DNA of 64,000 nt from Anaerofilum faecale (GTDB lineage: Bacteria > Bacillota > Clostridia > Oscillospirales > Ruminococcaceae). Each line of letters opens with the position of its first letter. The first letter of the stretch is position 1. The DNA lies in assembly GCA_019114265.1 (NCBI GenBank), contig DXFV01000043.1, forward strand, positions 3,315 through 67,314, given 5' to 3'. This document shows positions 49,459-59,097 of this stretch, piece by piece. The notes below the pieces were generated by a model, which worked only from the letters and a program-made list of their open reading frames with translations, made no database searches and was not told the origin of the DNA. Both the position numbers and the translations under genes were made by a program.

Positions 49459-51715
49459 ACTCTTTTCGTCCTTCCCTGTGTGGAATGAATCGGTTTTCCC
49501 CGTTTTTCAGCGTGAGCCGATACCTGCATCCGCGGAAAACGCGCGTGACCTGTACGCTTTCCCACTCCGGCGGCAGGCAGGGGCACAGTTCCAGGCCGTC
49601 CCAGCGGGCGCGCACACCCAGGATATGCTGTGTGAAAGCGATATACATCCATGCCGATGTCCCTGTGAGCCAGCTTACATTTGCCAGGCCAAATTTGTCG
49701 CTCTCCGGCCCAAAAATGTTGGAGCTGTACACATACGGCTCGGCTTTGTAGCGCCATTCCCCCGCCTTCGCCTGCGCGTTCATCGGAAGCAGCTGGCTGT
49801 AATATTTCCATGCGTTTTTGCCCCGGCCCAGCATACACTCCGCAATAACCGCCCATGCATTGGCATGGCAGAACACCGAACCGTTTTCCCCGCATCCTTT
49901 GTTGTAGTAGGTCAGCGGATCCTCCGCTGTGGGGTAATCCACCATAGCCGGATGGATCTTTTTGATGCCGAGCGGTGTGTCCAGATACTGTTTTACGCTG
50001 TCCATGGCCTGCACCGCACGCGATTGCGGCGCCATGCCGGAAATCACCGCCCATGTCTGCGCATTGAGCCATATTTTTGCCTGCGGTTCTTTTTCAACGC
50101 CCAAAAAGCGACCGTCATCCATCGTGGCCCTGGCATACCAGCGGCCGTCCCAGGCGATCTGGTTCACCGTTTCCCGCATCGCCTCATACTGCGCGGCATA
50201 CTCGTTTTCCTCGCCCAGCAGCCCGGCCAGTTCCTCCATCTGCCGCAGAGCGGCCCCCAGCATAAAAGCAACCATCACGCTCTCGCCCCTGCCTTCACGG
50301 CATACCTTATAGAGCATATCGTTCCAGTCGCTGTGCAGCATCAGAGGCAGGCCGTGGCTTCCAATGTTATCATATACAAATGCGATGGACTGTTTCAGGT
50401 GTTCCCACACCGTCGCTTCGCCGCCGTCGTACCAGGCGATCTTCCGGCGCAGATAGTCGAGTTTTCCCTCCTCCATCACCAGCGCATACACCGCCATCAC
50501 CGCCCAGAGGTGATTGTCGCTGTGGATGCGCGCCACCGGTTCATACCCCTCCACAGGGAAAAAGTAATGATTCGTATGCCCGTCGGCGTATTGCTGCCCC
50601 AGCAAGAGGTCCAGCTTTTCCTCCGCGCGCTGCGTGTCGAACGGGATCATTGCCAAAACATCCTGCGCGGTGTCTCGGAATCCCACGCCGCGGAACGTTC
50701 CCGTGGCATAATAGGAAATGTTTCGTGAAAACTGGAAATTGCGCTCTGCCTGGTATGGATTCCAGATATTTGCCATCGTCATGGCATTTTCATCGGGCAC
50801 CGCACAGCAAAAATGGCCGAAATAGTCATCCCACTGTTCCCGCAGCGCCCACAGAGAAGCCTGCGCAAAGCCCGGTTCCCGGCAGTGTGCAACCGAGTGC
50901 AGAATCTCTTCCCGCGTCATACCGGTACCGAGGAAAATATTGATTTCGCGTTCCTCTCCGGCGCGCAGGGAAACCGGGATCTCAAATGCAAAGCAGGGGT
51001 CGCCGCCGGCCAGGCAGGAGTTGCTGCAGCATCCGCGCTCCACCGCCTGCGGATTTTCTTCGCTGCGGTAGCTGCCCACAAATTCGTCGCGGTCGCAGTC
51101 GAAGGCTTTGATCTGTGCATCCGAAGCAAAGTATACCAGCGGAGTTTCATCCGGCCGGGGCTGCATTTCCACGCCGTATTTATACACGAGGATATCGCCC
51201 ATATTGCTCACCGAAAGCTGATGCTTGTTATAGCACTGCCAGCTCAATTCGCGGATGAATTCCATCATGCCAAGCTCCACATAGGGAAAGAGCGTGATGT
51301 GTTTATCCGTGTCTGCGCGCAGTTTCAGATTCCATATCAGGCAGTTCTCATACCGGCCCACAAAATAGGTCGCCTCGGCGCGCAGGCCGCCGCGCCGCGC
51401 CTCAAAGCGCGTATAACCCATTCCGTGGGTAGAGCGCCACTGTTCCGGCTTTGTGGGGCAGGGTTCGTTCGTTGGCGTCCAGACGTCTTTTCCGTCTCTG
51501 ATATAAGTATAAAAGCCGCTTCGGTCTGTTGGAAGGTGAAAAAAGCGGTAGTGGTTGATACGCCATATCTGCGGAGATTTATAAAATGCCACTCCGCCGC
51601 CGCAATGGGATATCATGGTGTGGAACACACCGTTGGACAGATAGTTCATCCATGGGGTCGGCGTGTTGTACCGGTCAAACGTGATCTCTCTGCGTGCATT
51701 GTCGAATGTGTACAT
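49424..51715 (-). CDS. GH94-type glycoside phosphorylase
   Basis: 763 residues from ATG 51715 with AAAGGAAAG upstream. N-terminal beta-sandwich (about 1-270) and (alpha/alpha)6 barrel. Family strings: GFRDTAQDVLAMIP, HSDNHLWAV, HSDWNDMLYKV (general-acid Asp about 461), KGCGENGSVFCHANAW and SWLTGTSAWMY near the end. These enzymes split a disaccharide with phosphate, giving a sugar-1-phosphate and saving ATP. The usual GDWNDG is HSDWNDM here, so substrate or mechanism may differ; the phosphate-binding residues were not checked. No signal peptide. Co-translated with the following hydrolase. Confidence 0.82.
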   Translation of the reverse strand: MYTFDNARREITFDRYNTPTPWMNYLSNGVFHTMISHCGGGVAFYKSPQIWRINHYRFFHLPTDRSGFYTYIRDGKDVWTPTNEPCPTKPEQWRSTHGMGYTRFEARRGGLRAEATYFVGRYENCLIWNLKLRADTDKHITLFPYVELGMMEFIRELSWQCYNKHQLSVSNMGDILVYKYGVEMQPRPDETPLVYFASDAQIKAFDCDRDEFVGSYRSEENPQAVERGCCSNSCLAGGDPCFAFEIPVSLRAGEEREINIFLGTGMTREEILHSVAHCREPGFAQASLWALREQWDDYFGHFCCAVPDENAMTMANIWNPYQAERNFQFSRNISYYATGTFRGVGFRDTAQDVLAMIPFDTQRAEEKLDLLLGQQYADGHTNHYFFPVEGYEPVARIHSDNHLWAVMAVYALVMEEGKLDYLRRKIAWYDGGEATVWEHLKQSIAFVYDNIGSHGLPLMLHSDWNDMLYKVCREGRGESVMVAFMLGAALRQMEELAGLLGEENEYAAQYEAMRETVNQIAWDGRWYARATMDDGRFLGVEKEPQAKIWLNAQTWAVISGMAPQSRAVQAMDSVKQYLDTPLGIKKIHPAMVDYPTAEDPLTYYNKGCGENGSVFCHANAWAVIAECMLGRGKNAWKYYSQLLPMNAQAKAGEWRYKAEPYVYSSNIFGPESDKFGLANVSWLTGTSAWMYIAFTQHILGVRARWDGLELCPCLPPEWESVQVTRVFRGCRYRLTLKNGENRFIPHREGRKEYVQNETVSAEV

Positions 51716-51731
51716 GGTCTTTCCTTTCCGC

Positions 51732-52370
51732 TCATTCCAGCATTTCGCGCACCACCCTCGCGGCGGCTTTTCCCAGCGCCGCATGCCCGGCCCTGTCCAG
51801 ATGCAGGCCCTCCCTGGCGCTTGGCCCGGTCACGGTCGCCGCATCCAAAAAACCGCAGCCGTATTCCCTGGCAAGCTGCTCATAATGCGCCGCCAGGTTT
51901 CTGGATTTCCGCGCGGACGATGCATCGATAAAGTCGTGCACTCCGGTATCCTGGATGTGGGTTGGCGAGATCAGCAGCATCTTGGGCGGCCTGCGCGTGT
52001 CCCACCAGTACGGATTCAGCGCATTCTGGATCAGCAGTTCCATCCCGCGGCGGATATCCGCTTCCGAAGCGCGGTATGTGTTCTTCATATCGTTGGTTCC
52101 CAGCAAAAACACAAGAAGTTCCATCGGCTGGTGGCTCTGCACGATGGGAGCCAGCAGGGACAACCCGCTTCGCCCGGGAGCGGCAGGGTCTTCCAGCGTA
52201 GTGGTGCGGCCGCCCAGCCCCTCCTCGAGCACATTCCAGCCTGCCCCCAGCTGAGCCTGCAGCACGCCGCCCCAACGTTCTTCCCGCGCAAAGCGCATAT
52301 CCTCCCGGCAGGTAAAATCGGGATTGAACCCCCAGGTGTTGGAATCTCCATACAACAGAATCGTTTTCAT
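51732..52370 (-). CDS. SGNH/GDSL hydrolase (deacetylase-type esterase)
   Basis: 212 residues. Block I YGDSNTWGF (Ser about 10), block II Gly in EGLGGRTT, block III LLGTNDMKN and block V DRAGH with the Asp-x-x-His pair near 190-200 (LHLDRAGH). This is the arylesterase / carbohydrate acetylesterase layout, often used to strip acetyl groups from glycans before cleavage. No signal peptide. Situated between the surface protein and the phosphorylase in the same transcript. Confidence 0.87.
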   Translation of the reverse strand: MKTILLYGDSNTWGFNPDFTCREDMRFAREERWGGVLQAQLGAGWNVLEEGLGGRTTTLEDPAAPGRSGLSLLAPIVQSHQPMELLVFLLGTNDMKNTYRASEADIRRGMELLIQNALNPYWWDTRRPPKMLLISPTHIQDTGVHDFIDASSARKSRNLAAHYEQLAREYGCGFLDAATVTGPSAREGLHLDRAGHAALGKAAARVVREMLE

Positions 52371-52384
52371 CTCATATTCTCCTT

Positions 52385-52415
52385 AAAAGGCAGGGATGCT
52401 CTGCGCACCCCTGCC
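52385..52415 (-). terminator. Possible partial terminator after the surface-protein gene
   Basis: Arms GGCAGGG and CCCTGCC around a 13-nt loop, followed on the minus strand by only TTTT and then the AAGGAG of the next gene. Probably reduces rather than stops transcription. Confidence 0.5.
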
Positions 52416-52422
52416 CTTCTTT

Positions 52423-55400
52423 TTACTCTTTATTGCGCGCTTTCGTCTGTTGATAGATCAGCAAGCCCGACAGGAACAGGCATGCAGCCACCATCGCAGC
52501 AAGCATTCCGTGAGGGAACGGGTCTCCTGTCTGCGGTCTGGTCGCGCTTGTCGAACCGGAACTGCCGGCTTCACTCGAGCTGTCCGAACTGCTGGAGCTG
52601 CTCGAACTGCCGGAGCTGCTCGAACTGCCGGAACTGCTCGAACTGCCGGAACTGCTCGAACTGCTGGAGTCGTCGGGATCCGGATCTGTCCCGCCCGTCT
52701 CGGGTGCAGCCAGCGTCATCGTGCCGCTTCCCTGGTTGTAAAAGTTCAGATATCCCGCTTCTGTAAAGGGATCGGTCTGATCCAGCCACGACATGATGCG
52801 CTGCCCGTTGATCTCCACAACAACACGCATGCCGCCGTTTTCGGGGATGGCGCCCATTTTGAAGTCAAAATACTCACCGTCCTGTACCAGGCCGTTGTTC
52901 TCCACAACAACCTGGTTGGCGCCGCCGCCGCCATTTCCCCATTTCTGCAGTTCGAACTGGCTTTCCTTGATTACAAGGTGATACAGACCGTTGTCGCTCC
53001 ATGCATAATTCAGGGGGCGGGTGCTGGAAACGCCCACACCATACCATTCCGCATCCTTGAAATCCAGCTTCATGCGCAGATGGAACAGCGAACCGTTTTC
53101 ATATGGCGCGGCGCTGGCCAGTGTTTTCATTGTCTCCAGCACAACCTGATGATCCGCAAAGAGAGGTTCACCGTCCGTTGTCCAGGCAGTTTCGTCCGCA
53201 AGCGCATCCGTCAAATCCAGCACCGGATATTCCGTGCCCGCAGACACCGTGATGGTGCAGCTTGCGCTGATAGCGGGATAGCCTTTCACCGCCGCGGTGA
53301 TCACGGCACTGCCATTCTTGATCCCCAGCACACTGCCTGTGCTGCTCACTGTTGCAACAGACGGATCGCTGGATGTCCATTCCACCTCCTGCACCTTTGC
53401 ATTGAAGGGCAGCACGGTGGCGGCAAGCTGAAGGGCGTCCTTTTCGCTGAGCGTTGCGCTCCTGTTGTTCAGGGCAACGCGCTGAGGCTCGGCCGTATTC
53501 TGCCGGGGCAGTTCCTTTTCCATCAGGCCCACATCGTCCACATATACAGCATTGGAACCGTCGCTCGTCTTTTCAAAATAGATCTGGATTTCCGTCTGGT
53601 CTGCGGCAGTTGTATATTCCACCTGGTGGCGCGTCCACACGCCTCCCGCCGATTCCGGCACAACCACGCTGTCGCCGCCGTCCACACCGAGTGTCAGCTG
53701 CTCGCCCGGCTCAACCTTGGCCCACGCAGTGAGCGTGTACGCCGTATCCGGCTGCACGGAAATCGTTTTGGACAGTTTGCCGCGGCTGCTGGCTGCGGTT
53801 TCGTCCTGTTCCCCTGCGGGTTCCTGCCCGTTTGCTTCCGGGGCGGGCGCGCGCTCCGATCCGGCTGCGGCTTCGATCTCCGGCGCCGGCTCTTCCTGCG
53901 TGCCGGCCGTGGCTGGCGTGACCTTTACGTTATCGTAGCGCAGCCTGCCTGTGCCGTCGCCCAGATACTGCCCCACGCCGATTTTGCCCGCTGCAGGGGA
54001 TGCGTCCTCGGCTTCCACCTGCAGTTCTCCGTTTACATACCACTTCAGGCTTTCGCCTTCCATTTCGATGCGGATCTCATACTGCTCTCCAGGAACCATC
54101 TCCACCGAGCCTGGGGCTGCGTTCAGGCGCTGGTAGCTGGTGCCCACACGCCGCGCAATCTCATAGGTCGCGCCCATACCCGTGCGCCAGGGAGCGTACG
54201 AGAAGAAAAGATACGATTCCGAAGACATATACCGCGCCACCATGCCCAGCTCCTGGGAACTGGTGTCCGGGTTCAGGATCTCCAGGGTCGCTTCATACAC
54301 TGCATCCTGGTAATTTTCGCCCGTATACAGAACGCGGCACTCATTCGCTGTGTAGGGAGCGCTTCCCAGCTCCAGCGCGCCGTCTTTGACCTCAAACTGC
54401 GTGGTGGTAAACGCATCGCTGCTCCAGGCGCTCAGATCCCCGCTGGAAAAATCCTCGAACAGGGGCTCTGCCTGTACCGGCTTGTCGCTGCCTGTCAGCT
54501 TCGCGCTTCCATAACCCGTGCGCGTATAGCCGTTATCCATCTGGATGGGGTCGTGCCCGGCGCCCGGCGTTGCCTTTGTCACCGGGCCGCGGATCGTCCA
54601 TCCTGCAAGCCCGCTGGTCTCGAATCCGGCGTTCTCCACCAGATTTGCATAGCGCGGCTGCGCCACCGGGGAGGGCACCTGCGGCATAGCCGGCGGCGTG
54701 TCCAGGCTGCATCCTGCCGTCCAATACCCGGCTCCATATTCATATGCGCCCAGATCCGGGCCGGCGCCGACATATCCGTCGTTAACGCCCGGGATGACCT
54801 CCGCCATGTCGATGGCGGGAGACTCGGCTGTCAGGGAGTATTCATGGGCCGCCGCGTCCGTAAAACCGGGGTCCGCCCCCTTCAGGTTGCCGTACGCGAT
54901 AGTTTCCGGCTTAAGGCCAATGTTTCCAACCACCAGGTTGTTCACCACACGGCCTCCCCATGTGTCCTCTTTGAACACCCAGGCGAAATCCTGGTTGATG
55001 TTCCCGATCAGGGTGTTGTTATACGCCGCGATATAGTTGCTGGGCACATTGAGCTGGAGCGCCGTGCCTGCATTCCACACAACGTTGTGATGTATCAGCC
55101 AGTTGCTGGTGCCGTTGTCCAGGTAGATGCCGGATTTGCTGCCCGACGAATCATTGTCGTGGAACCAGTTGTAGCAGATTTCCGTTCCGCCGCCGTCTGT
55201 GGCAACTGTGTAGAATACGCCCAGATCGGCACAGATCATCCCGCTGTGGGAAAAATCGTTGTATTCAATTTTGCAGCCCTGGCCGGATTGGAAGATGATA
55301 ATATCCCGACCGGTGTTGTAGGCGGTGTTGTGGCTGATGACATTTCCGTCGCCGCTGATGTTGATGCACGCCCCATAGCTGCCGATGTAATCCGTGTCGT

Positions 55401-56499
55401 GGATGCTGCTGTTGAACAGCAGGTTGTTGTTGCCGCTGAGCCACACGCCCGTGGCGGAGCTGTAGGCCACTTCGCAGTTGGAAATGACATTGTTGTCGCC
55501 GAACAGCTTGATACTGGCAACATCTGTTCCGTAGGGGTTCACAATTTTGGCGGCATGGGCCGCATAGCTGGCGTTCACGCGGTCCAGCGTGATGTGGCTG
55601 GTGCCGGTGCCGGTGATGGCGGCTCCCAGCACATGGATGCCCTCGATATTCACATAAGACGCATTGTCCAAGTCGATCGCCGTTTCACGCGCTTTCACCT
55701 GAACCGTTTTGCCTGCGGGGTCTCCGTAGAGGTACAGTTTCCCCTGCGCCTCGTCGTAATACCATTCGTTTTCACTGTCCAGCGCACCGTAAACATTGGA
55801 CAGGTAATAGGGATTTCCTTTGGTGGGGGTGTTCTGCACATCCGTCAGACCCAGCGGCGTGAAGGTGATGGTGCTGCCCGTGTGATCCTCCACGGTAGCG
55901 GTTTGGCTGGTCCATCTGCTGCCCGCGTTGACCCACAGCGTTGCGCCCTTGAAAAATCCGTCGCCGAACGCTTCGAGCGCCGGGTCGGTGATGGTGGTGT
56001 TGCTTCCGCTCTCCACCTCGGCGAAGCCTTCGTAAAACTTGCCGGTCTCCGTGTTCGGCCAGCGGGCGTTAAAGCCCATGTCTCCATCCACGAACACCTG
56101 ATTCTTGTCGCCCAGCGGCAGCACCGCGTCTGCCACATAGATCTCACCCTCGTGCCGTTCAAAGCCGGTCACCTCGTTGGCTCCGCTGATGACCACCGTT
56201 TCGCCGTCGTATGCCCTGAACGTGATGGGCGCTCCTTCCACGCCGGAGCCCGGCTTCAGCGTTTCGTGATAGGTGCCGCCCCGCACAATACAGGTATCGC
56301 CCGGCTGCATCGTCTCGGATGCCTTGCCCAGTGTTTTCCATGGCGCGCCGGCCGAACCGTCGTTCGCGTCGCTTCCCGCAGGGGAAACATAATATGTCTG
56401 CCCGCTCGCCGGCGCCGCATACGCCGCAGGTGCAAAGCTGAACATACCGGCGGTAAACACTGCCGACAGGGCAAAAGAGAGAAGGCGCTTTTTCCACAT
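52423..56499 (-). CDS. Large secreted right-handed beta-helix protein with sortase-like anchor
   Basis: 1358 residues. Signal peptide (1-28, ending AAYAA). Residues about 30-590 form a DUF1565-type start (YYVSPAGSDANDGSAGAPWK, GGTYHETL) and a parallel beta-helix with many N-N-x-I/V-x-x-N turns; an FNARWPN string resembles beta-helix glycosidases and lyases. Residues about 620-880 hold carbohydrate-binding or laminin-G-like sandwiches, about 1003-1083 a Big_2 Ig-like domain, and about 1260-1318 a Ser/Gly stalk. The end is RPQTGDP, a membrane segment and KARNKE, a sorting signal with Arg in place of Leu. It is most likely a wall-bound glycan-degrading or -binding protein feeding the ABC importer. 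Catalytic residues not identified. Confidence 0.8.
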   Translation of the reverse strand: MWKKRLLSFALSAVFTAGMFSFAPAAYAAPASGQTYYVSPAGSDANDGSAGAPWKTLGKASETMQPGDTCIVRGGTYHETLKPGSGVEGAPITFRAYDGETVVISGANEVTGFERHEGEIYVADAVLPLGDKNQVFVDGDMGFNARWPNTETGKFYEGFAEVESGSNTTITDPALEAFGDGFFKGATLWVNAGSRWTSQTATVEDHTGSTITFTPLGLTDVQNTPTKGNPYYLSNVYGALDSENEWYYDEAQGKLYLYGDPAGKTVQVKARETAIDLDNASYVNIEGIHVLGAAITGTGTSHITLDRVNASYAAHAAKIVNPYGTDVASIKLFGDNNVISNCEVAYSSATGVWLSGNNNLLFNSSIHDTDYIGSYGACINISGDGNVISHNTAYNTGRDIIIFQSGQGCKIEYNDFSHSGMICADLGVFYTVATDGGGTEICYNWFHDNDSSGSKSGIYLDNGTSNWLIHHNVVWNAGTALQLNVPSNYIAAYNNTLIGNINQDFAWVFKEDTWGGRVVNNLVVGNIGLKPETIAYGNLKGADPGFTDAAAHEYSLTAESPAIDMAEVIPGVNDGYVGAGPDLGAYEYGAGYWTAGCSLDTPPAMPQVPSPVAQPRYANLVENAGFETSGLAGWTIRGPVTKATPGAGHDPIQMDNGYTRTGYGSAKLTGSDKPVQAEPLFEDFSSGDLSAWSSDAFTTTQFEVKDGALELGSAPYTANECRVLYTGENYQDAVYEATLEILNPDTSSQELGMVARYMSSESYLFFSYAPWRTGMGATYEIARRVGTSYQRLNAAPGSVEMVPGEQYEIRIEMEGESLKWYVNGELQVEAEDASPAAGKIGVGQYLGDGTGRLRYDNVKVTPATAGTQEEPAPEIEAAAGSERAPAPEANGQEPAGEQDETAASSRGKLSKTISVQPDTAYTLTAWAKVEPGEQLTLGVDGGDSVVVPESAGGVWTRHQVEYTTAADQTEIQIYFEKTSDGSNAVYVDDVGLMEKELPRQNTAEPQRVALNNRSATLSEKDALQLAATVLPFNAKVQEVEWTSSDPSVATVSSTGSVLGIKNGSAVITAAVKGYPAISASCTITVSAGTEYPVLDLTDALADETAWTTDGEPLFADHQVVLETMKTLASAAPYENGSLFHLRMKLDFKDAEWYGVGVSSTRPLNYAWSDNGLYHLVIKESQFELQKWGNGGGGANQVVVENNGLVQDGEYFDFKMGAIPENGGMRVVVEINGQRIMSWLDQTDPFTEAGYLNFYNQGSGTMTLAAPETGGTDPDPDDSSSSSSSGSSSSSGSSSSSGSSSSSSSSDSSSEAGSSGSTSATRPQTGDPFPHGMLAAMVAACLFLSGLLIYQQTKARNKE
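52586..52671. repeat. 18-bp tandem repeat encoding the Ser/Gly stalk
   Basis: Repeats of CTCGAACTGCCGGAACTG and close variants, four to five units, coding SSSSSG on the minus strand. Such repeats change length by slippage and adjust the reach of the surface domain. Confidence 0.7.
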
Positions 56500-56607
56500 G
56501 ATGCTTTTTCCTCCGTTCTCTTTGAATATTTTTCAAATTCTCAAACCGGCGCCCGCCGCACAGCCTGGCCGCGGCCTTAGGCGCCGGTTCTCCACAATCT
56601 GTATCCC

Positions 56608-58116
56608 TTATTTCTTGCCGTTGGCCGTCAGCCATGCATCCAGCTGACTCTGCACCTCGGCTTTGTATTTCTCCACGCCGGCCTGTTCCATCTTGGTGCG
56701 GAACTCCTCAAAGCGCGTCTCAAAATCATCATACACACCCAGGAATTTGTATTCGCTCGTCACAGAGCTCATCTGCGCCATCTCTGTGGAAACCGCTTCC
56801 TCGTTGAAGCTGAAGCCGGAGATGGGCGAAACCTCGGCGTTGTTGTTGATCTCCATCGTCTCTTCCCAAACGCCTTCCTGCTGGCCTTCCACCAAGTATG
56901 CATTGAACTGGTTGCCTAAGGCCCAGCCGCTGTTGAAGAAATAGCCGCTGTCGGGGATCTCTTTCACAAAGCCGTTCTCCATGGTGTAGTTAACGCCTTC
57001 GATGCCGAAGTTCAGCATATTGAAGATCTCTTTGTCGCTGTTCATCACATCGATCATGCGGATTGCGGCTTCGGGATGCTTGCTGCTGCTGGAAACCGCA
57101 TTCATCGCGGCGCGGGAGGCCAGTGCGTTGACAAAGGGTTCTGTCAGTGCAACCTGCACATAGTCGTAGCCGCCGGCAAGCTGCTTCTGTTCCGCTTCTC
57201 CGCCGGGTTTGATGATGCCCAGACGGGACGCATATTTGCCCGCAGTGATGTCGGCGCTGTCGTCCTGCATGGTGATAATGTCGCTGCGGATATACCCTTT
57301 GTCGTACAGCTCGCCAAACTTGGCGCGGTACTCTTTGACCACATCGGGGAACCAGTCCACGGTATAGCTGTCGTCGCCCTTTTTGATATAGAAGCTGGAG
57401 GCGCCGCTGCCCGCCACGGTATAGTAGTCCTGGATCATGCACATGGCGACAAAATCGTCCTCAAACGCCTGGATGCTCAGATCGCCCACCGGGTACAGGT
57501 CCGGTTCATTGTCGCGGATGGCATCCCAGAAAGGATACATGTCTTCCACAGTTTTTACATTTTCCCAATCGAAATTGTATTTTTCAACCAGATCCTTGCG
57601 CATCATGAAGCCAAAGGAGTCGTAGCAGATCTGATAGTTGGGAACCGCATAGATAGCGCCGTCCACGCGCGCCTGTTCAAACAGGAACTCCGGCAGAACT
57701 TCGCGCAGGCCGGGAGCGTTTTCATCGATCAGATCGTCCAGCGCCAGGAATGCGCCGCGAGAGACATTGGGCTGATATTTGTTCAGCCAGCTCTGGGTTG
57801 TGAAGCAGACGTCAAACTCTTCGCCGGAAGAGATGATCATGTTCATCTTCTCGTCGTAGCTGCCGTAATCGTAGATTTCCAGCTGCAGCTTCAGGCCATA
57901 GCGCTCGGCCAGCAGCTTGTTCACCTCTTCCAGAACGGCGTCCATCCCCGTCTGCGGGGTGCCTGCTGTGATCCAGCGCACGGTCGTCACCTCTTCCGAC
58001 GGCTCACTGCCGCTGCTGGAGCCGCCGCTCTGGCCGCAGCCCATAGGCAGCATCAGCACGGCCAGCAGACCTGCCATCAAAGAAATTCGCCAAGAGTGTT
58101 TCGGATGCTTTGACAT
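56608..58116 (-). CDS. Extracellular solute-binding lipoprotein (carbohydrate ABC importer)
   Basis: 502 residues. Signal peptide with Cys27 after LPMG as lipid anchor, a Ser/Gly linker, then a two-lobe binding fold (VRWITAGTPQTGMDAVLEEV and AIYAVPNYQICYDSFGFMMR). The size and the C-terminal part (YKFLGVYDDFETRFEEFRTK) fit the LplA/DUF3502 group that binds oligosaccharides. It follows the two permease genes. No ATPase is present; such importers share an MsmX-type ATPase encoded elsewhere. Confidence 0.92.
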   Translation of the reverse strand: MSKHPKHSWRISLMAGLLAVLMLPMGCGQSGGSSSGSEPSEEVTTVRWITAGTPQTGMDAVLEEVNKLLAERYGLKLQLEIYDYGSYDEKMNMIISSGEEFDVCFTTQSWLNKYQPNVSRGAFLALDDLIDENAPGLREVLPEFLFEQARVDGAIYAVPNYQICYDSFGFMMRKDLVEKYNFDWENVKTVEDMYPFWDAIRDNEPDLYPVGDLSIQAFEDDFVAMCMIQDYYTVAGSGASSFYIKKGDDSYTVDWFPDVVKEYRAKFGELYDKGYIRSDIITMQDDSADITAGKYASRLGIIKPGGEAEQKQLAGGYDYVQVALTEPFVNALASRAAMNAVSSSSKHPEAAIRMIDVMNSDKEIFNMLNFGIEGVNYTMENGFVKEIPDSGYFFNSGWALGNQFNAYLVEGQQEGVWEETMEINNNAEVSPISGFSFNEEAVSTEMAQMSSVTSEYKFLGVYDDFETRFEEFRTKMEQAGVEKYKAEVQSQLDAWLTANGKK

Positions 58117-58189
58117 TAGTTTTTTCCTCCTTATATTTTTGTATATTCTACCGCTCTTTTCAGGAGCGGAACAACAACTCTGCGGCCGC

Positions 58190-59086
58190 TCAGCCCTTTA
58201 CCGCGCCGACGGTGAGGCCGGAAATGAAGTATTTCTGAAAGAAGGGGAACACCACCAGCATGGGGCCGGCTGCCACAACAGCCATCGCCATCAGCAGGTT
58301 TTGTCCCGGGATGTCCCGCACATCTACCGTGATGCCTCCCCCCTGGCTCAGTGCTGTGAGCAGCGACTGGATATTCTGCTCGATGCGGTACAGCATGTAT
58401 TGCAGCGGTTCCATATCTTCCTGCGTAATGTACAAAAGGCCTGTCTGCCAGTCGTTCCACTTGCTCATAGCCGTGAAGAATGCCACCGTTGTGAGAACGG
58501 GCACCGAGAGCGGAAGCGCAATGCGGAAGAAGATTAAAAATTCGTTCGCACCGTCTATCTTGGCAGATTCAAACAGCGCCGGCGGCAGCTTTTGGAAAAA
58601 GGTGCGGATCATGATAACATGAAACGCATAGACGAGACTTGGAACGATCATCACCGCATAGGTGTTCTTCCAGTCCAGCACCTGCGTCATCAGGATATAG
58701 CTTGGCACCATGCCGCCGGAAAAAAGCAGCGTGAAGAACACATAAAAGGAAAGCGGCCGTGCAAATCTGCAGTTGGTGCGCGCCAGGGTATATCCGATCA
58801 TGCTCATGAAGAGCAGTCCCCCCGCCACGGTGGCCGCCGTGACGAAAATCGTCACGCCATAGCTGCGCAGGATCTTTTCCGGGCTTTTGAAAATATACTC
58901 ATAGGCGGTCAGATCGAATTCCGACGGGAGCAGCCTGAATCCGTTGGCGCTCAGCGCATGCTCGTTTGTGAACGAAGCGGACAGCACCAGCAAAAACGGC
59001 AGCAGGCACAGCGCCGAATAGATCAGGCTGATGATATTGATGGTGTATTGCGGATGTTTTTTGATGTTGTTCATTGCGGCATTCAC
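58190..59086 (-). CDS. Carbohydrate ABC transporter permease (MalG/LplC type)
   Basis: 298 residues, six membrane segments. The ATPase-coupling EAA loop reads ESAKIDGANEFLIFFRIALP near residue 185-205. Forms the channel with the permease encoded 11 nt upstream. Confidence 0.93.
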   Translation of the reverse strand: MNAAMNNIKKHPQYTINIISLIYSALCLLPFLLVLSASFTNEHALSANGFRLLPSEFDLTAYEYIFKSPEKILRSYGVTIFVTAATVAGGLLFMSMIGYTLARTNCRFARPLSFYVFFTLLFSGGMVPSYILMTQVLDWKNTYAVMIVPSLVYAFHVIMIRTFFQKLPPALFESAKIDGANEFLIFFRIALPLSVPVLTTVAFFTAMSKWNDWQTGLLYITQEDMEPLQYMLYRIEQNIQSLLTALSQGGGITVDVRDIPGQNLLMAMAVVAAGPMLVVFPFFQKYFISGLTVGAVKG

Positions 59087-59097
59087 TTCCCTTCCTC

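Noticed and set aside
52586..52671. CRISPR-like regular repeats
   Set aside because: In frame with the Ser/Gly stalk, 18-bp units without spacers; no cas genes. No CRISPR array was seen anywhere in the window.
52396..56580. 1394-residue plus-strand frame opposite the surface protein
   Set aside because: Antisense to a gene with signal peptide, domains and sorting signal; its translation has no recognisable family.
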